NCBI GenBank assembly: GCA_016213755.1
Contig: JACQZT010000241.1
Coordinates: forward strand, 1 to 35,033
DNA: 35,033 nt
Reading direction: 5' to 3'
Origin: Acidobacteriota bacterium
Lineage (GTDB): Bacteria; Acidobacteriota; Terriglobia; Bryobacterales; Bryobacteraceae
Below the pieces are notes generated by a model. It saw only the letters and a list, made by a program, of their open reading frames with translations, was not told the origin of the DNA and ran no database searches. Both the position numbers and the translations under genes were made by a program. Positions 14,868 to 23,490 of this stretch are shown here, in pieces (the stretch's first letter is position 1; each line of letters begins with the position of its first letter).

Positions 14868-15965
14868 TTACCGAGCCAGGGCCAGGGCGCACAACGGATC
14901 GCCCACCACGATGTTTTGCCAACTTAGAGCGGGAATGGCAAGATAATAGCTTTCCGCAAGGTTGCGGCCGGCAAGATAGGCCGGCAGCAACTCTTGCGGA
15001 CGCGGCGTTAAACCGAGAAATGGCTCATAGACGTGTCCGGAAGCCCCGCTGGCGCCTTCCTGGATCAGGTCCGCGGTCAGCCCTTGCGGGGAACCGGCGA
15101 AGAACCGGTCCTTGTTCTGCCACGGGCCGGTGGTCCACTGCGCCGGAGGCCGCGCGAAAGTCCGCCCGTTGGTGGAGACGTATTCGGTGGCGATGGCCCC
15201 CGGCAGCCAGCCGAAGGCCAGGAATCGGTTCTTGCGGTGAGGATCGTTGGATCCCCAGGAGGCATAACCGATGACATCCTGGACGCGCTCCAGCACGCGC
15301 GGCGAGGCGTCCAGAATCACGCGATCCTTGGGCAGCCGGATGGCCGCATCGCGCAGCCAGGCGTTGCCCGGCGCTTCGTCGTCGGCGCTGAGATCCAGCA
15401 CCACGCGGCCGCGATTGACGGCCTCCAGCGAGCGGTCGATCATGCGCTTGACATCCTCCACCGAGTAAGCCGCCAGCCGGGTCGCCAGGTACAGCGGAAA
15501 GCGAGGATGCGCGAAGGCCTCTTGCCGGTGGCCGAAGAACGGGTTTTCGATGGGTCCATCCCGGCTCACCCGTTTTCCGCGGAGCTCCTGGTACAGGGTC
15601 GTCAGCTCGGAGTCCACGCTGGCAGCGTCGCCGTTGCGGCCGCCCTGGCCGCGGATTTTGAGCGGCACGCCCAGGGTCGTAACCATGTACAGGATGCGCT
15701 CGCTCAGCCGGCGGGAGCGGAGAAACGCGCGCACCGGGGCGGCAATTTCCTTTTCATACTCCTCGCGAGAGATCTCTTCCTCGCGCGCGGCGGCGATGCG
15801 GCACACGTTCGAGGCCGGAATGGCCCGGCGCCGGGCGTAGTACTCACCGATCCGGAGCGATTCCGGGGCGTTGCGGTTCACGATCAGCAGCACCCCTGCC
15901 GGCCCCTGGCCGGACAGGGCCGCCGCGAAAAAAAAGACCGCCGCCAATTGGGCCGGGTTTGGCAT
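14868..15965 (-). CDS. TIGR03790 family exported protein of unknown function
   Basis: A 365-residue protein matching the TIGR03790 family by its features: VLLIVNRNAPESLRIGEYYARRR near the N-terminus, then RAIPASNVCRI, YMVTTLGVPLKI and the C-terminal YYLAIPALSWQNIVVGDPLCA. The start MPNPAQLAAVFFF at 15965 gives a clean signal peptide. The ORF-track start 21 codons upstream has no support. As I recall, this family is found sporadically in species that also carry an exosortase (PEP-CTERM sorting), but its biochemical role is not known. A protease-like or caspase-like fold has been suspected only on general grounds and I do not claim it. It lies divergent from the Gfo/Idh gene and upstream of the Rrf2 gene on the same strand. 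Confidence 0.8.
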   Translation of the reverse strand: MPNPAQLAAVFFFAAALSGQGPAGVLLIVNRNAPESLRIGEYYARRRAIPASNVCRIAAAREEEISREEYEKEIAAPVRAFLRSRRLSERILYMVTTLGVPLKIRGQGGRNGDAASVDSELTTLYQELRGKRVSRDGPIENPFFGHRQEAFAHPRFPLYLATRLAAYSVEDVKRMIDRSLEAVNRGRVVLDLSADDEAPGNAWLRDAAIRLPKDRVILDASPRVLERVQDVIGYASWGSNDPHRKNRFLAFGWLPGAIATEYVSTNGRTFARPPAQWTTGPWQNKDRFFAGSPQGLTADLIQEGASGASGHVYEPFLGLTPRPQELLPAYLAGRNLAESYYLAIPALSWQNIVVGDPLCALALAR

Positions 15966-16057
15966 GGGAACCAGCGAGAAGCCGTGTATTCCTAACCGTA
16001 TTTGAGCATCCGGTACACCAATCTTCAACCCCCAGCGGAGTGTGTTACTTTTTCGTG

Positions 16058-17329
16058 ATGAGCGCTACAAGTATCAATCGTCGTGAATTTGCCGCCCTGA
16101 CGGCCGGGAGCATGACCGCCCCCGCCCAGGAGCGCAAGATCCGCATCGGGGTGATCGGCTGCGGCTGGTACGGCATGGTCGACCTGAAAGCCGCTTTCGA
16201 CGCGGGAGGCGTGGATTGCGTCGCGCTGTGCGACATCGACACGGCGCACCTGGATGCGGCTGTCGCCGAGGCCGAGAAGGCGCAAGGCTCGCGCCCCAAG
16301 ACCTTCAAGGATTACCGCGAGCTGCTCGACTTGCCGGGCCTGGAGGCGGTGATCGTCGCCACCCCGCCGCACTGGCATGCCCTGCCCTTCCTCGCCGCCT
16401 GCCGCAAGGGGTTGGACATTTACTGCGAAAAGCCCCTGGCCTACGACATCCGCGAAGGCCAGGCCATGGGGGCGGCGGCCGAGAAGAGCGGCCGCGTGAT
16501 CCAGATCGGCTTCCAGCGCCGCCAGAGCGACGCCGTGCAACAGGCGGCCGGCTATATCCGCTCCGGCGCGCCGGGCCGTATCGTGCAGGCGGACGTGCAG
16601 ATCCACTACAAAGCCGCCATGCTCGATGCACGCGTGCAGGCGCCGCCCGCGACGCTGGATTGGGAGCTGTGGTGCGGCCCGGGACCCAAACTGCCCTACC
16701 GGCCCAACGCGGCCCACAGAAGCTGGCGCCTGGAAGCGGCGGTGGGCAACGGCCACCTGGTGGACTGGGGCATTCACCTGATCGACGCCACGCGCGTGAT
16801 TCTCGGCGAGAGCATGCCCAACGCGATCCAGGCCATGGGCGGCCTTTACGCGCTCAAAGGCCAGATCACCACGCCCGACACGCTCACGGCGCAGTTCGAC
16901 TTCGACCGCTGCCCGGTGGTCTGGCGGCACCGGCTGTGGGGCGCCAGCGAGTACAGCCCCGAGGTCTCCAACGGCATTTTCTTTTACGGCGAGAAGGAAA
17001 CCGTTTTCGTCACCGACAACAAGTGGATGGTGATTCCTTCGGCCAAGGGCGCCGAGCGCCGGCTGACCGAGGTGAAGACCGCCGGCGAATCGGGCCTGCG
17101 GCACATGCGCAATTTTCTCGAGTGCGTGCGCTCGCGCAGTAAGCCGCTGTGCCGGATCCAGGATGCTTTCCAATCCACCGCCACCGTGCAACTGGGCATG
17201 ATCGCCTGCCACACCGGCTCGCGGATCCAATGGGACCGGCAGAAGCTCGACATTCCGGGAAACCCGGCGGCGCAAAAGCTGTTGAAACGCGAGTATCGCC
17301 CGCCCTACCGGCATCCCTACGCGGGGTGA
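16058..17329 (+). CDS. Gfo/Idh/MocA-family oxidoreductase
   Basis: A 423-residue NAD(P)-dependent sugar or polyol oxidoreductase. The Rossmann motif is IGVIGCGWYGMVDLKAA, and the cofactor-side signature is CEKPLAYDIREGQAM with VIQIGFQRRQSD. The C-terminal alpha/beta domain has the substrate motif GHLVDWGIHLIDATR (DxGxHxxD). Many acidobacterial and planctomycete relatives carry a Tat signal. Here the N-terminus begins NRREFAALTAGSMTAPAQE, with the twin arginines kept but the hydrophobic core almost gone, so export is doubtful. The start at 16058 is 33 codons inside the ORF-track start. A weak TTACTT lies 7 nt upstream. The HemQ-like gene follows after 16 nt. Substrate unknown. Confidence 0.87.
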   Translation: MSATSINRREFAALTAGSMTAPAQERKIRIGVIGCGWYGMVDLKAAFDAGGVDCVALCDIDTAHLDAAVAEAEKAQGSRPKTFKDYRELLDLPGLEAVIVATPPHWHALPFLAACRKGLDIYCEKPLAYDIREGQAMGAAAEKSGRVIQIGFQRRQSDAVQQAAGYIRSGAPGRIVQADVQIHYKAAMLDARVQAPPATLDWELWCGPGPKLPYRPNAAHRSWRLEAAVGNGHLVDWGIHLIDATRVILGESMPNAIQAMGGLYALKGQITTPDTLTAQFDFDRCPVVWRHRLWGASEYSPEVSNGIFFYGEKETVFVTDNKWMVIPSAKGAERRLTEVKTAGESGLRHMRNFLECVRSRSKPLCRIQDAFQSTATVQLGMIACHTGSRIQWDRQKLDIPGNPAAQKLLKREYRPPYRHPYAG

Positions 17330-17345
17330 GTGCATCCAACAGGGG

Positions 17346-18134
17346 ATGCATCCTGTTCCTTTGACGATGGAAGGCTCGGCCGCGCTGCACCAGATGTTCC
17401 GCGTGCGCCGGCCCGAGTGGCGCCGCGCGGGCGAGCGAGCGCGCATCCTGGAAGCCGCCGCGCCCGTGCTGGACGAAGCCGGGAAGAACGGCAGCGCGTT
17501 CTATTCGCTGTTCGGGCACAAGGGCGACCTGATGCTGGTGCACTACCGGCGCTCGTTCGAAGAGCTGAACGAGCTGGAAACGCGCCTGGCCTCGCTCGAG
17601 TTGTTCGACTACCTGGAACCCACGACGTCGTACCTGTCGGTGGTCGAACTGGGCCTGTACGATTCGTCGTTTCGTCTCTACAGCCAGCTTGCCGAGCGCG
17701 GCGTCGAGCCGTTCACGCCCGAATGGGACCGCGAGATGGAGGAGAACCTGGCCGTGCAGCGCAAGGCCATGGCCACGCGCCTTTGGCCCGAGATCCCTCC
17801 CCGCAAGTTCCTCTGCTTCTACCCCATGAACCGCCGCCGCGGCGAGGACAAGAACTGGTACACGCTGCCCATGGCCGAGCGGCGCCGCCAGATGCACGAG
17901 CACGGCCTGATCGGCCGCCGCTACGCGGGCGAAGTCCAGCAGGTAATCTCCGGCTCCATCGGCTTCGACGACTGGGAATGGGGCGTCGACCTCTACGCCG
18001 ACGACCCGCTGGTCTTCAAAAAACTGATCTACGAAATGCGCTTCGACGAAGCCAGCGCGGTCTACGCCGAATTCGGGCCGTTCTATGTGGGCGTGCGTAG
18101 CGTCCTACTTGAGGTATTTGGCGTACCAGGCTAG
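17346..18134 (+). CDS. hemQ: Coproheme decarboxylase / chlorite dismutase family heme protein (HemQ-like)
   Basis: A 262-residue member of the chlorite dismutase-like family. The radical tyrosine is Y159 in CFYPMNRRR. The proximal heme ligand is H186 in QMHEHGLIGR, exactly 27 residues later as in the Firmicute enzymes, and Q199 falls at the position of the Gln typical of coproheme decarboxylases rather than the Arg of true chlorite dismutases. The ISGSIGFDDWEWGVDLYADDP and YEMRFDEASAVYAEFG segments also match. It should convert coproheme to heme b with peroxide, the last step of the coproporphyrin-dependent route, in the cytosol. The start could also be M8 (17367). Its 3' end overlaps the convergent S9 peptidase gene by 30 nt. 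The other heme genes are not in this window. Confidence 0.88.
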   Translation: MHPVPLTMEGSAALHQMFRVRRPEWRRAGERARILEAAAPVLDEAGKNGSAFYSLFGHKGDLMLVHYRRSFEELNELETRLASLELFDYLEPTTSYLSVVELGLYDSSFRLYSQLAERGVEPFTPEWDREMEENLAVQRKAMATRLWPEIPPRKFLCFYPMNRRRGEDKNWYTLPMAERRRQMHEHGLIGRRYAGEVQQVISGSIGFDDWEWGVDLYADDPLVFKKLIYEMRFDEASAVYAEFGPFYVGVRSVLLEVFGVPG

Positions 18135-20084
18135 GTAGCGCTCCAGGCGGTCCTGGATGTAGGTCGGCTTGCGGATGCCGTGGTTTTCACCCGGATAGAC
18201 CACCAGTTGGGTCTCCACTCCGTTGGCCTTGAGGGCCTGGTACATCTGCTCGCCGCCGATGATGGGGACGTTGAAGTCGCTCTGGCCGCCCAGGAAGAGC
18301 GTCGGTGTGCGGATTTTCTCGGCCTCGAAGAACGGGTAGGAGATCTTCAGCCACAGGTCCTTGGCCTTCCAGGGGAACCCGATTTCCAGGTCGTACTGCT
18401 CGACATACTGGTCGGAGCCGTACATGGCGATCTGCATGGCCGAACCCGCGCCGCTAATAGCCGCTTTGAAGCGCCCGTCGCGGGCGATGGTGTAATCGGT
18501 GAGGATGCCGCCGTAGCTCCAGCCGCCAATGCCCAGCCGAGCCGGGTCGGCGATGCCGGCCGCCACCACGTGATCGACCCCGGCCAGCAGATCGATCACT
18601 TCCTTGTTGCCCCAGTCGGCGAAGATCGCGGTCTGGAAGGCCTCGTCGCGTCCGGCGCTGCCGCGATAATTCACCTGTAACACCGCGTAGCCATTGGCCG
18701 CGAACAGGTGCCGCTCGAACTGGAAGGCGTGGCCGTCCTGGCCGTTCGGCCCGCCGTGAATGCGCAGCAGCGTGGGCACCCTCTGGCCTTCCTGGTAGTC
18801 GGGCGGCAGGGTCAGAAGGCCGTGTACCTCGGCGCTGTCCCGAGTTTTGAAACGGACCTCGCGGGTCTCGCCCAAGCGGATCTCCTTGAGCCAATCCTGG
18901 TTGTGCTGCGTGAGCGGCCGCAGCTTGCCGTTTTCGAGCGCGAAGATTTCGCCCGGCGCTTGATCGGTGGAGGCCGCCACGGCCAGATGCCCGGCGGCCG
19001 AGTTCTGGGAGTTGATGACCGCCTTCGCCTCCAGTAAGCGCCGCAAGCCCGCGCCCACCGACACGGGATACTCGCTCATGTCGTCGGTAACCAGCACGCC
19101 GATCTCTTTGTCCGACAGGGCGATGGGCGAACCCACCGAGCGGCCCAACGAGCGCGTGAGCAGGGCCGCCTCGCCGCCCGCGGCCGGAATCCGCGCCAGG
19201 TTCATGCGGTCATAGGCCCGGAATTTGCGCTCGCGGCCGGCCAAGAAGTAAAGCGACGATCCGTCGGCCGACCAGACCGCGCGGCCGCCGCGCCCGCCCA
19301 GACTCGCGGTCCCCGAAGTCACCTGCCGCACCGCCGCGCCCGCCTTGGCCTCGGCCACGCATAACTGCCGGTCGGCGTACATGCCCTTGTCCCCCGCGCG
19401 ATTGCTTACGAAAGCGATGCGGCCCCCGTCGGGCGACCAGCAGGGGGACGACTCGTCCAGGCTCTCCGCGGTCAATAACTCGGCCTTCTTCGCCTCAATA
19501 TCGAACAGCCAGATGCGGCTGGGCTTTTTGGTCCGATACCCTTCCATGTCCTGCTTGAAGTGATAGCGGTCGATCACGATCGGCTTGGCCGTCTTCGGTT
19601 TCTCGCCCTCTTTCTTGGGCTCCTCGTCCCGCTCCGCGATCACCAGCGCCAGGCGCTTGGAATCCGGCGACCAGGCGCAGTCGGAAACGCTCCCTTTCAC
19701 CGTGGTGAGCTGCGTCGCCTCGCCTCCGGCCACCGGCAGCAGCCAGACCTGCGTCCCTTCCTCGCGGTTGGCGCGCGACGAAAGGAATGACAGCCACTTG
19801 CCGTCGGGACTCCAGCGGGGCGAAGACTCGCCCTCCTTGCTGGACGTCAGGCGCTGCCGGCCTGAGCCGTCCCATCGGACCCGCCAGACGTCGCTGTCGG
19901 ACTTCTCGGCGGCCTTGTCGATGGTGGAAAGCGTGTACGCCACCCAGGCGCCGTCGGGCGAAACCTGGGGATCGCGGACATCCAGGACGCGGTGCACGTC
20001 CTCGACTTTCAATACGCGCGGCGCGGTCGATTGGGCCGCGGCGAGCGCAACAGCGGCGAGATACAGGGGGATTCTGCGAGTCAT
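18105..20084 (-). CDS. S9-family serine peptidase (prolyl oligopeptidase / acylaminoacyl peptidase-like), exported
   Basis: A 659-residue protein starting MTRRIPLYLAAVALAAAQS, a Sec-type signal; the ORF-track start eight codons upstream adds an unlikely MLYPEFLA. The N-terminal half is a beta-propeller with WD40/TolB-like repeats (VSPDGAWVAYT, SPRWSPDGKWLSF, CAWSPDSKRLALV, PCWSPDGGRIAFVSN). The C-terminal alpha/beta-hydrolase domain has the nucleophile Ser in GIGGWSYGGI, the Asp in GGQSDFNVPI and the His in GENHGI. RIHGGPNGQDG forms the oxyanion region. It probably trims short peptides in the periplasm. It is divergent from the RND operon across 89 bp, and convergent with and overlapping the HemQ-like gene. 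Confidence 0.9.
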   Translation of the reverse strand: MTRRIPLYLAAVALAAAQSTAPRVLKVEDVHRVLDVRDPQVSPDGAWVAYTLSTIDKAAEKSDSDVWRVRWDGSGRQRLTSSKEGESSPRWSPDGKWLSFLSSRANREEGTQVWLLPVAGGEATQLTTVKGSVSDCAWSPDSKRLALVIAERDEEPKKEGEKPKTAKPIVIDRYHFKQDMEGYRTKKPSRIWLFDIEAKKAELLTAESLDESSPCWSPDGGRIAFVSNRAGDKGMYADRQLCVAEAKAGAAVRQVTSGTASLGGRGGRAVWSADGSSLYFLAGRERKFRAYDRMNLARIPAAGGEAALLTRSLGRSVGSPIALSDKEIGVLVTDDMSEYPVSVGAGLRRLLEAKAVINSQNSAAGHLAVAASTDQAPGEIFALENGKLRPLTQHNQDWLKEIRLGETREVRFKTRDSAEVHGLLTLPPDYQEGQRVPTLLRIHGGPNGQDGHAFQFERHLFAANGYAVLQVNYRGSAGRDEAFQTAIFADWGNKEVIDLLAGVDHVVAAGIADPARLGIGGWSYGGILTDYTIARDGRFKAAISGAGSAMQIAMYGSDQYVEQYDLEIGFPWKAKDLWLKISYPFFEAEKIRTPTLFLGGQSDFNVPIIGGEQMYQALKANGVETQLVVYPGENHGIRKPTYIQDRLERYLAWYAKYLK

Positions 20085-20173
20085 GGCGAGAAATTCAGGA
20101 TACAACACGCCGCCGCCGCATTGTTGGACACTGGAATGGTAACCAGGAACCTTCCTGTGGGAGTCCCTTTGGC

Positions 20174-23100
20174 ATGTGGATCGTTCGACTCGCCCTGCGG
20201 CGGCCGTATACCTTCGTAGCGCTCGCCTTGCTCATCGGCATTCTCGGCGTCACCGCGATCCTGTCGATGCCGGTGGACATCTTCCCCAACATCGACATCC
20301 CGGTGGTGAGCGTGGTGTGGAGTTTCGACGGCGTCACGCCGGAGGAGATGGAACGGCGCATCGTCACCGTGGCCGAGCGCGCCATGACCACCACGGTCAA
20401 CGACATCGAGCACATCGAGTCGCAATCCTATAATGGCGTGGCGGTGATCCGGGTGTTCTTCCAGCCCAACGCCAAGATCGACCTGGCCATCGCCCAGATC
20501 ACCTCCATCAACCAGACCATTCTGCGCATCATGCCGCCGGGCATGTTCCCGCCCAACGTGATCAAGTACGACGCGGCCAGCGTCCCCATCCTGCAATTGG
20601 GCCTCAGCAGCAAGACCCTCAGCGAGCAGGAACTGTTCGACTACGGACTGAACTTCATCCGCACCCAGCTCGCCACCGTGCAGGGCGCATCGGTGCCGCT
20701 GCCCTACGGCGGCCGGTCGCGCCAGATCATGGTGGACCTGGATCCCCAGGCGCTGTACGCCAAACAACTCTCGCCGGTGGACGTCTCCAACGCGCTGAAC
20801 CTGCAAAACCTGATTCTGCCCACCGGCGCCGTGCGCATCCAGGGGCGCGAATACCAGGTGCGTCTCAACTCCAGCCCGGAGGTGGTCGAGCAGCTCAACA
20901 ACCTGCCCATCCGGACCGTGAACGGCGCCACCGTGTACATCAAGGACGTGGCTTACGTCCGCGACGGCGCGGCGGTGCAGCAAAGCGTGGTGCGCACCAA
21001 CGGCCGCCGCGGCGCTCTGCTCAGCGTGATCAAGAACGGACAGGCGTCGACGCTGGACATCGTGGAAGGCGTCCGCAACGCCCTGCCCAAGATCCTGGCC
21101 GGCCTGCCCCCGGCTCTCGAAGTGCGCGAGATGTTCGACCAGTCGCTGTTCGTGCGCGCCTCGGTGGAGGGCGTGGTCAAGGAGGCGGTGATCGCCGCGC
21201 TGCTCACCGGCCTGATGATCCTGCTGTTCCTGGGAAGCTGGCGCAGCACGGTGATTGTGTGCCTGTCGATCCCGCTTTCCATCCTCAGCTCGCTGATCGT
21301 GCTCAGACTGTTGGGCGAGACCATCAACGTCATGACCCTGGGCGGGCTGGCGCTGGCGGTGGGCATCCTGGTCGACGACGCCACGGTGACCATCGAGAAC
21401 ACGCACCGCAACATGGCCATGAAGAAGCCGCTCACCCGGGCGGTGCTCGACGGCGCGATGCAGATCGCCGCGCCGACCTTCGTCTCTTCGCTTTCCATCT
21501 GCATCGTCTTCGTCCCGGTGCTGCTGCTCACCGGCGCCGCGCGCTACCTGGTCACGCCGCTGGCCATCGCGGTGGTCTTCGCCATGATGGCTTCCTACCT
21601 GCTTTCGCGCTCCCTGGTGCCCACCATGATCCACTACCTGCTCAAGCAGGAGGCGCACCTGTACCGGGAAGGCCATCACGAAGACCTGCCCGCCAGCGCC
21701 GGTTTCCTCTGGCGCGTGCATTTCCTGTTCAACCGCCGCTTCGAACAGATGCGCGGCGCCTACACCGGACTGCTGGATTGGTCGCTGGATCACCGCGCCC
21801 TGGTGCTCATCGGCTTCGGGCTGTTCACCGCGGGATCGCTGGCCATGGCGCCCATCGTGGGACGCGACTTCTTCCCCACCGTCGATTCCGGACAAATGCG
21901 GCTGCACGCGCGCGCCCCGGCCGGCACGCGCATCGAAGAGACCGAGAGCCTGTTCGGGCGCATCGAGGATGTCGTCCGCGAGGTGATCCCTGCCGGCGAA
22001 CTGGACACCATCGCCGACAACATCGGCTTGCCCCTCGGTGGAGTGAACCTGGCCTTCAGCGACAGCAGCTCGATCGGCGTCAGCGACGGCGACATTCTCA
22101 TTTCGCTCAAATCCGAGCGAGAGGGCCGCACCGCCGATTACCAGCGCCGTCTGCGGGCGCGCCTCGAACGCGACTTTCCCGAGGCCACGTTCTACTTCCA
22201 GGCGGCCAACATCACCAACCAGATTCTGAACTTCGGCCTGCCCGCGCCGATCGACGTGCAGATCCAGACCCGCAACCCCAGGCTGGGCTACGACACCGCC
22301 GTCAAGCTGGCCGCCGAGATCGCGCGCGTACCCGGCGCCGTGGACGTCCATGTGCACCAGGTGGTGGATGCCCCGGCCGTGCGCGTCAACGTCGACCGCA
22401 CCAAGGCCAACCTGATGGGATTGACCCAGCGCGACGTCTCCAGTAACCTTCTCATCTCGCTCAGCTCCAGCGGGCAGGTGGCCCCCAACCAATGGCTCAA
22501 CCCGGTTAACGGGGTGAACTACCGGGTAGCCGTGCAAACCCCCATCTACCGGTTCCAGAACCTGGACGATCTGCTGCGCACCCCCATCGCGGCGGCCGGC
22601 GGCAGCGTGAATACCAGCACTCCCGACGCCATGACGGGCCTGGCGGACCCCGCGGCCAGTCCCACCGGCGTTGGCCCGGCCAAGGCCGATCTGTCCTACG
22701 GCAACCCCGGCGCCCGGCCGGGGCGCGCGCAACTGCTCTCCAACCTGGCCACGGTCGAGCGCGACCGGGCCATCCTGATTGTCAACCACTACAACGTGCA
22801 GCCGGTCTTCGACGTATATGCCAGCGTGGACCAGCGCGACCTGGGCGGCGTCACCGCCGACGTACAGAAGATCCTGGCCCGCACGCAGCCCAAACTGCCG
22901 CCAGGAACCCTTCTGACTATGCGCGGCCAGGCGCTCACCATGCAGAATTCCTTCTTCCGGTTGGGCCTTGGCATTCTGGGCGCGATCGCTCTGGTGTACC
23001 TGCTGATGGTGATCAACTTCCAGAGCTGGCTCGACCCGTTCATCATATTGATGGCCCTGCCCGGCGCCCTGGCGGGCATCGTGTGGAGCTTGTTTCTCAC

Positions 23101-23488
23101 CCAAACCACCTTCAACGTGCCGTCCCTGATGGGGGCCATCATGTGCATCGGCGTGGCCACCGCCAACAGCATCCTGATGGTGGTCTTCGCCAACGGCGAG
23201 CAACTGGCCGGGCTCACCGCCCGGCAGGCTGCGCTGTCGGCGGGCTACACCCGCATCCGTCCCGTGATTATGACCGCCCTGGCGATGGTGATCGGCATGA
23301 TTCCGATGGCCCTGGCCCTGGGCGAAGGCGGCGAGCAGAACGCGCCGCTGGCCCGCTCGGTGATTGGCGGCCTGGCCGTGGCGACGGTCACGACGATATT
23401 CGTGGTGCCCGTTGTGTACAGCCTGCTGCGCAAACACAAACCGGTCGACTACGACCGGCTGATCTCTTTCGAGGAACACGAAGAATAG
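20174..23488 (+). CDS. RND efflux pump permease, inner membrane (AcrB/MdtB-type HAE1 family)
   Basis: A 1104-residue proton-driven exporter. The start MWIVRLALRRPYTFVALALL at 20174 has GGGAG upstream and leads directly into TM1. The long ORF-track extension upstream is rejected. Family marks are VDIFPNIDIPVVSVVW, the DD pair in TM4 (GILVDDATVTIEN) used in proton relay, GRDFFPTVDSGQM in the second half, and the last TM block ending before KHKPVDYDR. A Gly/Pro/Ala-rich segment of about 45 residues (around AAGGSVNTSTPDAMTG to NPGARPGRAQ) interrupts the second periplasmic loop and looks inserted. It is first of three genes, 2 nt before the adaptor. The substrate range is not predictable. Confidence 0.94.
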   Translation: MWIVRLALRRPYTFVALALLIGILGVTAILSMPVDIFPNIDIPVVSVVWSFDGVTPEEMERRIVTVAERAMTTTVNDIEHIESQSYNGVAVIRVFFQPNAKIDLAIAQITSINQTILRIMPPGMFPPNVIKYDAASVPILQLGLSSKTLSEQELFDYGLNFIRTQLATVQGASVPLPYGGRSRQIMVDLDPQALYAKQLSPVDVSNALNLQNLILPTGAVRIQGREYQVRLNSSPEVVEQLNNLPIRTVNGATVYIKDVAYVRDGAAVQQSVVRTNGRRGALLSVIKNGQASTLDIVEGVRNALPKILAGLPPALEVREMFDQSLFVRASVEGVVKEAVIAALLTGLMILLFLGSWRSTVIVCLSIPLSILSSLIVLRLLGETINVMTLGGLALAVGILVDDATVTIENTHRNMAMKKPLTRAVLDGAMQIAAPTFVSSLSICIVFVPVLLLTGAARYLVTPLAIAVVFAMMASYLLSRSLVPTMIHYLLKQEAHLYREGHHEDLPASAGFLWRVHFLFNRRFEQMRGAYTGLLDWSLDHRALVLIGFGLFTAGSLAMAPIVGRDFFPTVDSGQMRLHARAPAGTRIEETESLFGRIEDVVREVIPAGELDTIADNIGLPLGGVNLAFSDSSSIGVSDGDILISLKSEREGRTADYQRRLRARLERDFPEATFYFQAANITNQILNFGLPAPIDVQIQTRNPRLGYDTAVKLAAEIARVPGAVDVHVHQVVDAPAVRVNVDRTKANLMGLTQRDVSSNLLISLSSSGQVAPNQWLNPVNGVNYRVAVQTPIYRFQNLDDLLRTPIAAAGGSVNTSTPDAMTGLADPAASPTGVGPAKADLSYGNPGARPGRAQLLSNLATVERDRAILIVNHYNVQPVFDVYASVDQRDLGGVTADVQKILARTQPKLPPGTLLTMRGQALTMQNSFFRLGLGILGAIALVYLLMVINFQSWLDPFIILMALPGALAGIVWSLFLTQTTFNVPSLMGAIMCIGVATANSILMVVFANGEQLAGLTARQAALSAGYTRIRPVIMTALAMVIGMIPMALALGEGGEQNAPLARSVIGGLAVATVTTIFVVPVVYSLLRKHKPVDYDRLISFEEHEE

Positions 23489-23490
23489 TT

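Noticed and set aside
19787-20173. 129-codon N-terminal extension of the RND permease ORF
   Set aside because: Lies over the S9 peptidase start on the other strand and precedes the normal TM1 start with its GGGAG.
20081-23479. 1132-residue antisense ORF opposite the RND permease
   Set aside because: Shadow of a high-GC gene: it is rich in His, Gln, Gly and Arg, has no recognisable domain, and covers the well-supported permease.
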